Assembly (NCBI GenBank): GCA_052143655.1 | Contig: JBKQSL010000107.1 | Location: 1 to 64,000 of the forward strand | Direction: 5' to 3' | DNA length: 64,000 nt | Source: CAVSUR01 sp052143655 | GTDB taxonomy: Bacteria > Actinomycetota > Actinomycetes > Streptosporangiales > Streptosporangiaceae | Translations under genes and position numbers: made by a program | Shown: positions 42,216-50,362 of the stretch, piece after piece | Layout of the letters: every line of letters starts with the position of its first letter | How positions within the stretch are numbered: position 1 is the stretch's first letter | The notes under the pieces: generated by a model | Databases searched by the model: none | What the model saw: only the letters and a program-made list of their open reading frames with translations | Told to the model about the DNA's origin: nothing

Positions 42216-43418
42216 ATGGACCCGCCCTTCGTTCCCGGCCTCGAACTGGCCCGGCTCTTCTACGCCGAGCAGGTCCGGCCGGTGCTGGACGCCGCGTTCC
42301 CTGGCCTGCTGCACTCGGCGGCACTGCTCGGCTGGGGGTCGGACGTGCTCGGTTACGACACTCCCCGGTCGACCGACCACAACTGGGGGCCCCGGCTGCA
42401 GGTATTCCTAGCCGACAGCGACGCCGGGCGGGCCGCGGAAATCACCGACGTGCTCGCCGGGCAGCTGCCCGCGGTGTTCCGCGGGCAGCCGGTGTTCTTT
42501 CCCGAGGCCGACCGGCCTGCGGCGCGGCCGCGGCACTGGGTGATGGTGACCGGGCTCGGCCGGTGGCTGACCGGGACACTGGAATTCGACCCCCGCCGCG
42601 GTGCCGGGCTGCTGGACTGGCTGGCGACGCCGACGCAGCGACTGGCCGAGGTCACCGCGGGTGCGGTGTTCCGCGACGGCCTGCCCGCCTTTAGCGCAGC
42701 CGTCGCCGGGCCCGGCGATGGCCCGGCCGACCGGGCCGGGCCCGTCGCTGCGCGCCGGGACGCCGCGGCTACCGGGACGGGCGCGCTGGCGGCGGTCCGG
42801 GCGGCGCTCGCCTGGTATCCCGACGACGTGTGGCGCTACGTACTGGCCTGCCAGTGGCGGCGGATCAGCCAGGAGGCCGCGTTCCCCGGGCGGTGCGCGG
42901 AGGCGGGTGATGACCTGGGGTCAGCCGTGATCACTGCCCGGCTGGCCCGCGACCTCATGCGCCTGGCGCTGCTGATGCACCGCCGTTACCCGCCCTACAG
43001 CAAGTGGCTCGGCACTGCGCTTGCCCGGCTGCCGGGCACCGGGCGGCTGCTGCGCTCACTCGCCGCCGCGGTAGCCGCAACGACCTGGGCGGCCCGCGAG
43101 GACAGCCTCTGCCGGGCGTACGAAATCGTGGTCGCGCTGCACAACCAGCTGGGACTGGCCGAGCCGGCGAGGCCCGCGACCACGCGTTTCCATTCCCGGC
43201 CGTACCGGGTGCCGTCGGCCGACCGGATCGAGCAGGCGCTGCTGGCCGGGGTCAGGACGACGCGGATCCGCGCGCTGCCGCCGCCCGGCGCCGCCGACCA
43301 GTTCATCGACAGCACCGACGCGCTCGGCAGCCTGCAGCCGCTGCGCTCGGCAGTCGCGGCTCAGCTTGGCCTCGGCCGCCGGGGTCAGGGGCCGGCCGCT
43401 CACGGCCGGCCGCCATGA
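42216..43418 (+). CDS. DUF4037 (nucleotidyltransferase-like) protein
   Basis: A 400-residue protein of the DUF4037 family. The N-terminal GWGSDVLGYDTPRSTDHNWGPR resembles the G-S-x..D-x-D core of nucleotidyltransferases, and a helical domain follows (MRLALLMHRRYPPYSKWLG, CRAYEIVVALHNQLGLAEP). The exact reaction is unknown. The ATG at 42216 has a weak ribosome site; GTG at 42210 in the same frame is possible. The whole gene lies between two 67-bp direct repeats. The downstream copy supplies its stop codon and last residues (AAHGRPP lies largely in the repeat), so the natural C-terminus may have been altered. Confidence 0.82.
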   Translation: MDPPFVPGLELARLFYAEQVRPVLDAAFPGLLHSAALLGWGSDVLGYDTPRSTDHNWGPRLQVFLADSDAGRAAEITDVLAGQLPAVFRGQPVFFPEADRPAARPRHWVMVTGLGRWLTGTLEFDPRRGAGLLDWLATPTQRLAEVTAGAVFRDGLPAFSAAVAGPGDGPADRAGPVAARRDAAATGTGALAAVRAALAWYPDDVWRYVLACQWRRISQEAAFPGRCAEAGDDLGSAVITARLARDLMRLALLMHRRYPPYSKWLGTALARLPGTGRLLRSLAAAVAATTWAAREDSLCRAYEIVVALHNQLGLAEPARPATTRFHSRPYRVPSADRIEQALLAGVRTTRIRALPPPGAADQFIDSTDALGSLQPLRSAVAAQLGLGRRGQGPAAHGRPP

Positions 43419-43470
43419 TCCGGAAGACTTAGCGGTCACCGGCGACGGGAACTCTTCGCGATCATGGGCG
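43404..43470 (+). repeat. 67-bp direct repeat, copy 2 (contains a 53-bp palindromic element)
   Basis: 64 of 67 bases match 42106-42172. The inner 53 bases (43414-43466) start CATGATC and end GATCATG. The TGA of the DUF4037 gene (43416-43418) falls inside the repeat. Confidence 0.9.
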
Positions 43471-43507
43471 AACGCGGGCCGGCGGTCGGGCCGGGCCGGG
43501 ACCTGGG

Positions 43508-44011
43508 TTACGCCGCAGGCGGGCGCGGGGCGAATGCCCGGCCTAGCCAGCAGCCGACCAGCGCCTGCAAGACGGCCACCAGCACAGTCACGCCGAAGCC
43601 GGCCGCTGCGCTGGCAGGCAGGCCAGCGAGGGCCGCGATCGCCCGGGCCGTGGCCCCGGCCGGCTGGCCGCGCAGCGCCGGCCACCACAGCGGGATTCCC
43701 CATCCAGCCACGGCGAGCAGCACGACGGCCGGGACGGCCACCCGCAGCCGCCAGCCGCCGGCCCGGCTGGCGAACCCGGCCAGCCCGCCGACGACGAACG
43801 GCGCGAACCACAGGCCGGCCGCGGCCCCGCCGATCAGCAGCAGCACGCCGGCCAGCCAGGCCGCCACCCAGGCGGCGACCGGCCCGCGGTGCTGAGGCCG
43901 CGCGAACGACGGGCGAAGCGGGACGGGCCGCCGGGGCGCGCCTGGGCCTGGCGCGGACATCCGGCCGAGCCGGTATGCGCCGGGCTTGCCCAGCCGGCCG
44001 GGATCAGGCAT
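43508..44011 (-). CDS. small multipass membrane protein of unknown function
   Basis: A 167-residue protein. A 50-residue Arg/Pro-rich cytoplasmic head precedes about four hydrophobic helices (VAAWVAAWLAGVLLLIGGAA; FAPFVVGGLAGFA; VAVPAVVLLAVAGWG; a C-terminal pair around GVTVLVAVLQALVGCWLG). No family is recognised. I start at 44011 because GGGAGG precedes that ATG by about six bases. It follows the acylase gene by 84 bases on the same strand and may be its operon partner. Confidence 0.6.
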   Translation of the reverse strand: MPDPGRLGKPGAYRLGRMSAPGPGAPRRPVPLRPSFARPQHRGPVAAWVAAWLAGVLLLIGGAAAGLWFAPFVVGGLAGFASRAGGWRLRVAVPAVVLLAVAGWGIPLWWPALRGQPAGATARAIAALAGLPASAAAGFGVTVLVAVLQALVGCWLGRAFAPRPPAA

Positions 44012-44095
44012 GCCCGCCTCCCGAGAGGGACACCGAATCCGCCGCTGGCCGGCTAACGCAGGCGGCACGCACCGCGCCGCGCGCGGATCGGCCTG

Positions 44096-46819
44096 TCACG
44101 GGCGCAGCTCCCAGCGGATCGGGCCGGATGTGCGGCCGGCCGGCGGGACCGGCAGGTACCGGCCGTTCCACCAGTCGGAGATCAGGTTCTCGTACCACGG
44201 CGAGGCCGGGTTCTCGCTCTGCCCGCCCGGGTAGATGCCCTCCGCCACGGGGACGCCGGGCGCCGACCAGCCGGCGATCATCCGCCAGCTCGGGCCCTGG
44301 CGGGCGATAAGGCCGCCGTCAGCCGCATCCACCGTGAACGGGTCGCCGCCGGCCGGCCTGGGCCCGTAGCCGAGTGCGGCCGCCTGGGTCAGTGCGGGGA
44401 ACTGCCTGCTGTGCAGCCGGCCCCAGGCCCAGCTGCCGGGCGAGCCGCCCAGCCGGGCGTGCAGGTGACCGACCGCGGCCGCGAACGCGGCCCGCATCGC
44501 GGCGGCGGCGTCCCGGGCCGGGCCGCCGGGCGGGGTGAACGCGGGGTTCCGCTGGTCGTGCAGGGTCCAGGCCTCGAGCACCTGGTCAAGGCTGGCCTGG
44601 TCGGCGGAGACCGACAGGCCGTGCCGGTCGGTGCCGACCGGCACGTGCCGCGCCGACCACCACGGCCTGAACACCGCCGACAGGTAATCGCCCCAGAACG
44701 TCCACCACAGCGAGGCGGCCGCCGAGCCGGCGGTCATCGACTCGTTCCAGCCCGCCATCAGCTGCACCGCCTGCCGCTGCTGGCCTGCCAGCGGCGGCTG
44801 CCGCAGCGCGGCCAGCAGCCGGGGCACGATCCGCACCGCCAGCCGGTCGGTCAGGCTGGTCTGCAGGGCCGCGAAGCTGGCCGGCCGCATCCCGGAATGA
44901 GCGGTCAGGTAGGCGTACTCCTCGCTGGCCCGGTAGCCGGGATCGAAGTCGTTGGCCGTGGTGCCGATGAAGTAGGGGTAGGAACCGCTGACCGGTCGCT
45001 GGTTCGCTGTCGCGACGACATGGCCCGGCGGGTCGTAGACCTGCGGGATCGCCGTGTACGGGATGACCCCGGCGACGTCGTCGGCACCGGTGCCGGACAG
45101 CGGCAGCCAGGGCTGGCCGTGGCGGACCAGCGGACAGTACCCGGCCGAGATCGCGCCGATGTTGCCCCGGTCGTCGGCGTAGACGAAGTTCTGGGTGGGC
45201 GCCCGCCAGCTGGCCAGGGCCGCGCGGAACTGGGCGAAGCTGCTGGCGGTGTTGATGGCCAGCAGCCCCGCCACGTCGGGCGAGGGCACGTTGCCCATCC
45301 AGTCGACGGCCTCGGTCTGCCCGGCCTGCGTCATGATCGGCCCGTGCACGGTCGTGCGCACGGTCAGGCGCTCGGTGGCGGCGCCGCGCACCGGGATCGA
45401 GTAGCGGTACTCGCCCATCGCGCGCCACCGGCCCCGCCAGAAATACTGCCCGGGCCGCCGCGGGCTGGTGCGCTCGGTGTAGAAGAGCGTGGACTGGTTC
45501 TGCGTGTCGGTCAGCGACCAGGCGATGTGCTGGTTGTGCCCGATCAGGACGGCGGGCAGGCCCGGCACGCTGACCCCGGTGACGGCCAGCCCCGGCGCCG
45601 ACATGGCCACCTGGTACCAGACCGACGGCAGCGTCTGCGGCAGGTGCGGATCGCCGGCCAGCAGCGCGCGCCCGCCGGCGACCCTCGGGCCGTTCGCGGC
45701 CCAGGCGTTGCTGTCCGGGTAACTGTGCAGCTGGCCTGGCGGCAGCGCGCGCACCTGGGCCAGCAGGTCCGCGGCTGCCCGCGCCACGGAGCGGGACACC
45801 CGGCCCGGCCGCGGCCAGGCGGCAGCCGCCGGCCCGGACCGGCTCCCGGCGGCCCGCCTCCGCACAGCGAGCCCCCGGACAGCCGGAACCCGGACAGCCG
45901 GAACCCGGACAGCCGGAACCCGGACAGCCGGAACCCGCTCAGCGGCGGTCCGGGCCCCCGGCCCGCGGCCGGCCGTCCCGGCGGAGGTCACCACCGCCCC
46001 GCTCGTGACCAGCGGAGCGATGCCGCGATTGCGGTACGGCCCGGGGTCGTAAGGGTTCTGCTGGTTGGCCGGCCGGACCGGGAACCAGGCCATGGTCCGC
46101 CAGATCCCCAGCGACCGGTCCAGCAGTGCGTAGTCCAGCGGCATGGTCGTGAAGTCGAGTTCCTGGGTCAGGTCGCCCTGCACCGCCAGGCTGTCGACCG
46201 GCGTCCAGTCGGACGGGTAGACGCCCGTCATCGAGAACAGCGCCGGCCACTGCCCGCTGGCGCGGGCCCGGGCCAGGTAGTCGTTGACGCCGCGGGCGTA
46301 CCCGAGCAGCGCCTGCGCGGCCGGGCTGGACCGCGGCGTGTCCGCCCATTCCCGCCGGGCCGTGCGCAGCAGGCCGAGCCGCAGCTCGAACTTGTCGGAG
46401 GCCACCGCCGCCGGCCCGGCCAGCTGGGCCAGCCGGCCCTCGGCGAGCCTGCGCTCCAGGTCCATCTCGCCGAGCCGGAACTCCGCGTGCAGGTAGCCCA
46501 GGGCCAGCGCCGCATCATCGGTGCTGGCGGCCGTGATCGAGGCCAGGCCCTCGCGGGTGAACGTGACCCGCGCCGGATGCGCCAGCCCGGCCACGGTCAG
46601 CGTCTGCGAGCCGGGCAGCGTGCCCCCGGCCGCGGACGTCCAGGCGCCGTGCCAGGGGTCCAGGGCCGGGCCGAGCGGGGGCACCGTGCCGTAGCCCGCG
46701 GCGAGCAGCGCGAGCAGCGCGGCGCTGACGCATGCGGCGACAGCCACCCCGGCGCCGCGCCGGATCCGCCGCGGCCACTCCGGCCGGCCGGCCGGCCGGA
46801 AAGCGCGGGGCTGCACCAC
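44096..46819 (-). CDS. penicillin acylase family (Ntn-hydrolase) secreted enzyme
   Basis: A 907-residue S45 peptidase-like acylase. An N-terminal hydrophobic helix (about 22-45) is a signal peptide or anchor. The alpha-chain part covers about 90-270. A spacer follows that holds a repeated VPAVR pentapeptide encoded by a 15-bp minisatellite. The beta chain should begin at the serine of DSNAWAANG near residue 370, the usual autocleavage and nucleophile position (GSNAWA in relatives), followed by ALLAGDPHLPQTLPSVWYQV. Family members hydrolyse amide bonds of acylated compounds such as penicillins, homoserine lactones or lipopeptides. The GTG at 46819 has a near-perfect GGAGGTGAT site seven bases away, better than the GTG at 46849. 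Confidence 0.9.
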   Translation of the reverse strand: MVQPRAFRPAGRPEWPRRIRRGAGVAVAACVSAALLALLAAGYGTVPPLGPALDPWHGAWTSAAGGTLPGSQTLTVAGLAHPARVTFTREGLASITAASTDDAALALGYLHAEFRLGEMDLERRLAEGRLAQLAGPAAVASDKFELRLGLLRTARREWADTPRSSPAAQALLGYARGVNDYLARARASGQWPALFSMTGVYPSDWTPVDSLAVQGDLTQELDFTTMPLDYALLDRSLGIWRTMAWFPVRPANQQNPYDPGPYRNRGIAPLVTSGAVVTSAGTAGRGPGARTAAERVPAVRVPAVRVPAVRVPAVRGLAVRRRAAGSRSGPAAAAWPRPGRVSRSVARAAADLLAQVRALPPGQLHSYPDSNAWAANGPRVAGGRALLAGDPHLPQTLPSVWYQVAMSAPGLAVTGVSVPGLPAVLIGHNQHIAWSLTDTQNQSTLFYTERTSPRRPGQYFWRGRWRAMGEYRYSIPVRGAATERLTVRTTVHGPIMTQAGQTEAVDWMGNVPSPDVAGLLAINTASSFAQFRAALASWRAPTQNFVYADDRGNIGAISAGYCPLVRHGQPWLPLSGTGADDVAGVIPYTAIPQVYDPPGHVVATANQRPVSGSYPYFIGTTANDFDPGYRASEEYAYLTAHSGMRPASFAALQTSLTDRLAVRIVPRLLAALRQPPLAGQQRQAVQLMAGWNESMTAGSAAASLWWTFWGDYLSAVFRPWWSARHVPVGTDRHGLSVSADQASLDQVLEAWTLHDQRNPAFTPPGGPARDAAAAMRAAFAAAVGHLHARLGGSPGSWAWGRLHSRQFPALTQAAALGYGPRPAGGDPFTVDAADGGLIARQGPSWRMIAGWSAPGVPVAEGIYPGGQSENPASPWYENLISDWWNGRYLPVPPAGRTSGPIRWELRP
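45874..45933 (-). repeat. 15-bp minisatellite in the acylase spacer
   Basis: Four head-to-tail copies of CCCGGACAGCCGGAA, in frame on the minus strand, giving the repeated pentapeptide VPAVR. Units are identical, so the number could change easily. Confidence 0.9.
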
Positions 46820-46959
46820 CGGATCACCTCCGCTTCGCCCCGCGGCCACGGTGCCGCGCGCCGGACATCAGCTATCCGCATGCTAGAGCGGCAGGCGACC
46901 GCTGCGCAGCAGGGAGGTGCCCCGCCGCGCCCGGCGGCACCGCGCCCGGCAGCACCGGG

Positions 46960-49206
46960 TCAGGACGCGGCGGACGTCCTCGCGGACTGGGCAGCCTGCT
47001 GGGCCATCGCTGCCGCGGCGCTGCCCTCCAGTTCCAGCCGCGGCACGATCGGCTCCAGGAACCGCGGCATCCACCAGGCGCGCACCCCGAGCAGCGACAT
47101 CACCGACGGGACGAGGACCATGCGGACCAGCGAGGCGTCGATGAGCACCGCGAACGCCATCCCGATCGCGAGCATCTTCACGGTGGGGTCGGAGTCCAGC
47201 ACGAAGCTGGCGAACACCACCACCATGATCGCCGCTGCGGTGGTTATCACCCGGGCCGTGCCGCCGATGCCGATCGCCACGCTGCGGTGGCTGTCGCCGG
47301 TGGCGATGTAGCTCTCATGCACCCGCGACAGCAGGAACACCTCGTAGTCCATCGACAGGCCGAACACGATCGCGAACACCAGCATCGGCACGTACGCGGG
47401 AATCGGCAGCGTGGTCTGCAGCCCGATCAGGCTGGCTCCCCAGCCCCACTGGAAGATCGCGACGATCACGCCGTAGGCAGCGCCGATCGACAGCAGGTTC
47501 AGCACCGCGGCCTTGGCCGCTATCACCACCGACCGGAAGGCCACGGTCAGCAGGATGAACGAGATGCCCACCACGGCCAGGATCAGCCAGACCATCCGGC
47601 TGGTGATCCGATCGGTGAAATCGACCGTCGCCGCCGTCGTGCCCGTGACGTAGGTGGTGGCGTGCTCCTTGGGCAGCACGTCGTCGCGCAGTCGCTTCAC
47701 CAGGCTCGCCGTGGCGGGTGCCTGCGGCCGCGTGGCGGGGATCGCGGTGAGCACCGCGGTGGTGCCCGCGGAGTTCACGCTGGGCGGGGCCACCGCCGCG
47801 ACCCCTGAGGTGGCCGCGACGTCCTTGCTCAGCTGGCTCAGCAGCGCCTGGTTGTCCGAGCTTGACTGCCTGGGCAGCTTGACCACGATCACCAGCGGGC
47901 CGTTGACGCCGACGCCGAAGCCCTCGCTGATCAGGTCGTAGGCGCGACGGCTGGAGTCCGATGTCGGGTTGGTGCCGTTGTCCGGCTGGCCGAGCGTGAT
48001 GGAGAACAGCGGAATGGCCAGTACCACCAGCAGCGCCACGCTGGCGATTGCCCACGGCCAGGGCCGCTCGCTGACCTTGCGCCCCCACCGGGCGAACGCG
48101 CTGTGCTCGTGCCGCTCGTGGGCAGCGTCCGCGGTCTGCGCCGCCTGCTGCTGGCCGGTGAGCCCGGCCCGCCGGGCCTCGCGCCGGGCCGACAGCGCCC
48201 GGATGTGGCCCCCCACCGTGCCCAGGAACGCGGGCACCAGCGTCAGCGCCGCCGCCATCGTGACCAGCACGACCAGCGCCGCCGCCAGGCCGAGCGAGCC
48301 GACGAAGCCAACCCCCGAGACGTACAGTCCGAGGATCGCGACGACCACGGTGCTGCCAGCGACCACGATCGCCGCCCCGGAGGTGCCCTCGGTCAGCGAG
48401 ATCGACATGCTGATGTCCATCCCGGCATCGACCTGCTCGCGGTGCCGGGCCACCAGGAACAGCCCGTAGTCCACCGCGACGCCGAGGCCGAGCAGGGTGG
48501 CGATGGTCGGCGCGGTCGTCGGGAACGTGATGACCGACGCGAGCAGGCCCACCAGCGACAGGCCCGCGCCGACGCTGAAGATCGCCGACACCAGCGGTAT
48601 CGCTGCCGCGATCACCGAGCCGAACATGAACAGCAAGAGCACCAGCGCGCACGTCAGGCCGATGACCTCCGACTTGAGGTCATGCGTGGTCTGCCCGATC
48701 TGGCCGGCGCCGCCGCCGTACTCCACCTGCAAGCCTGCGGCCCGGGCCGGCTCGACCGCCTTGTTGAGCCGGTCCAGGTAGGAGGTGTCCAGCGAGTCCG
48801 GGTTCACGTTCCAGTTCACGCTGGCGTAGGCGATGGTGCCGTCCTTCGACACCGCGCTGGAATCGTCGGCGGCGAACGGGCTCACCGCCTTGATCACGTG
48901 CGGCAGCTTGCCGACGTTCGCGGTGGCCTGGTTCACCGCGTCCTGGGCCCCGGTCAGCGTGCCCTGCCGCGCGTGGAACACGATCTGCCCGGCGTATCCG
49001 CCCTGACCCGGGAAATCGCTGTTGAGAACGTTGAGCCCGGCGGATGAATCCGTGCCGGAAACCGTGTAGTCATTGACGTATTCGCCGCCGTAAAAATGGC
49101 GTGCGCCAAGCAGGCCGGCGAGCACGACCAGCCAGCCGGCGATGATTATCCAGTGCCGCCGCGCGGCGAATCCGCCCAGGCGCTCCAGCAGTTGGTTCAC
49201 CGACAT
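46960..49206 (-). CDS. MMPL-family RND-type exporter
   Basis: A 748-residue transporter with two MMPL halves, about twelve membrane helices in all and two large extracytoplasmic loops (about 40-170 and 400-510). Each half contains the Asp-Tyr pair of the proton relay: GLGVAVDYGLFLVARHREQ and IVFGLSMDYEVFLLSRVHES. MMPL proteins export lipids, polyketides or siderophores across the plasma membrane using the proton gradient. The ATG has no clear ribosome site. A strong 14-bp inverted repeat lies 21 bases before it. The acylase gene follows 140 bases downstream on the same strand. Confidence 0.93.
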   Translation of the reverse strand: MSVNQLLERLGGFAARRHWIIIAGWLVVLAGLLGARHFYGGEYVNDYTVSGTDSSAGLNVLNSDFPGQGGYAGQIVFHARQGTLTGAQDAVNQATANVGKLPHVIKAVSPFAADDSSAVSKDGTIAYASVNWNVNPDSLDTSYLDRLNKAVEPARAAGLQVEYGGGAGQIGQTTHDLKSEVIGLTCALVLLLFMFGSVIAAAIPLVSAIFSVGAGLSLVGLLASVITFPTTAPTIATLLGLGVAVDYGLFLVARHREQVDAGMDISMSISLTEGTSGAAIVVAGSTVVVAILGLYVSGVGFVGSLGLAAALVVLVTMAAALTLVPAFLGTVGGHIRALSARREARRAGLTGQQQAAQTADAAHERHEHSAFARWGRKVSERPWPWAIASVALLVVLAIPLFSITLGQPDNGTNPTSDSSRRAYDLISEGFGVGVNGPLVIVVKLPRQSSSDNQALLSQLSKDVAATSGVAAVAPPSVNSAGTTAVLTAIPATRPQAPATASLVKRLRDDVLPKEHATTYVTGTTAATVDFTDRITSRMVWLILAVVGISFILLTVAFRSVVIAAKAAVLNLLSIGAAYGVIVAIFQWGWGASLIGLQTTLPIPAYVPMLVFAIVFGLSMDYEVFLLSRVHESYIATGDSHRSVAIGIGGTARVITTAAAIMVVVFASFVLDSDPTVKMLAIGMAFAVLIDASLVRMVLVPSVMSLLGVRAWWMPRFLEPIVPRLELEGSAAAAMAQQAAQSARTSAAS

Positions 49207-49226
49207 AACGTGGCAGCGAGGTAACA

Positions 49227-49259
49227 GCTGGTCATCACCCGCACCGGGTGATGACCAGC
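49227..49259. promoter_or_regulatory. 14-bp perfect inverted repeat upstream of the MMPL gene
   Basis: GCTGGTCATCACCC and its exact complement flank a five-base GCACC centre. It is 21 bases before the MMPL start codon in a divergent promoter region shared with a lipoprotein gene. It fits a TetR-like operator or a hairpin in the leader. Confidence 0.55.
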
Positions 49260-49436
49260 AGCCCGGATAGACAGCCGCCGGGCAGCCGGGCCGGATCGGA
49301 TCTCTGCGGACCTCCCGGCGCAGCCCGCCGGGAGGTGTCAGTCCCGGTCCCGGCGGACGGCGGAGCCGGTACGCTCTGCGGCGGGACTTTGCGCCACGCG
49401 GCGGGCCGCAGACAGCGTCAGAGCCGAGGAGCATTC

Positions 49437-50249
49437 GTGGGCGAGTGGGGACCAGTGCGGCAGCGTGGCCGCGGCCGGACCGGCCAGCGGGCTGGCGCGC
49501 GGGCGCTGCGCGCCATGGTGCTGGCGCTGGCTGGCTCGGCGCTGGCGGCCGGGTGCGCAAGCTCCCCCGCGAGCCACCCGGCCGCGCAGGGCAGCGGGCC
49601 CGCCAGGCCGACCGCGACCGCGCGCACGCCGACGACCAGCCAGCCGACCGTGACTGCGTCGCCGACAGCCGCGTCGGCGCCGTCGGGCGGTCGCACAGTG
49701 ATCCCGGTGCCGCCGCCGCCCGCCCGGCTGCACCAGACGCGGAAGTTCCCGAGCGCGCACACCCGGGTGTTCCGCGCGGAGATGACCGACCTGTGGGCCG
49801 CGATTGTCACCGGCAGGGCCCGGCTCGGCCGCCAGGCGTTCTTCCCGATCACTGCCTACACCCAGATCAAGGCCATCTACGACCCGGCGGCCGACTGGCA
49901 CGACCGGCTGTTCCACGACTTCCGGCTGGACGTCGCCGCCGCGCACCGCTACCTGGGGCGCGGGGCGCGCCGCGCCCGCCTGGTCCGGGTGATGGTGCCG
50001 GCCAGCGAGGCCGCCTGGATCGTGCCGGGGGTCTGCGACAATTCCGGCAGCTACTGGCACGTCGGCGGCGCCCGCCTGGTCTACCGGGAGCACCACCAGC
50101 TGCGGTCGATCGGGATCGCGTCGCTGATCTCCTGGCGGGGACGGTGGTACGTCGTGCATTTCGGCGCCGTGCTGCGCAGCGGTGACTACGGCATCGTCGA
50201 CAGCCCGGCCGTCGGCCCGGGCATCCCCGGCCCGGCCGGCGGCTGCTGA
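49437..50249 (+). CDS. lipoprotein of unknown function
   Basis: A 270-residue protein with a lipoprotein signal: basic N-terminus (RQRGRGRTGQRAGARAL), hydrophobic stretch and the lipobox LAAGC, then a Thr/Pro/Ser-rich linker (about 45-85). The folded part (about 95-265) contains FFPITAYTQIKAIYDPAADW, RLFHDFRLDVAAAHRYLG, SYWHVGGARLVY and SLISWRGRWYVVHFG. The last of these occurs in exported actinobacterial proteins of unknown role. GTG start with GAGGAG at seven bases. It is divergent from the MMPL gene; a partnership in export is only positional. Confidence 0.75.
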   Translation: MGEWGPVRQRGRGRTGQRAGARALRAMVLALAGSALAAGCASSPASHPAAQGSGPARPTATARTPTTSQPTVTASPTAASAPSGGRTVIPVPPPPARLHQTRKFPSAHTRVFRAEMTDLWAAIVTGRARLGRQAFFPITAYTQIKAIYDPAADWHDRLFHDFRLDVAAAHRYLGRGARRARLVRVMVPASEAAWIVPGVCDNSGSYWHVGGARLVYREHHQLRSIGIASLISWRGRWYVVHFGAVLRSGDYGIVDSPAVGPGIPGPAGGC

Positions 50250-50325
50250 CCGCCAGCTACTGGCTGCCGCGCCGCTGAATGGCGGGCGCCGCGCCGATCA
50301 CCGCAGCCAGCGATCGGCGGGCCAG

Positions 50326-50351
50326 CGGCGGGCCAGCAGGCCGGCCCGCCG
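50326..50351. terminator. hairpin between lipoprotein and amidase genes
   Basis: A nine-bp perfect CGGCGGGCC/GGCCCGCCG stem with an eight-base loop in the 113-base gap between convergent genes. Confidence 0.4.
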
Positions 50352-50362
50352 GCAGACGGCGG

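Noticed and set aside
45874..45933. CRISPR-like appearance of short identical repeats
   Set aside because: The units are contiguous without spacers and in frame in a coding gene, so this is a minisatellite. No CRISPR array or cas gene was seen in the window.
44411..47311. 966-codon open frame antisense to the acylase gene and its upstream region
   Set aside because: No domain, no ribosome site, composition typical of an antisense shadow; the opposite strand has a well-supported enzyme.
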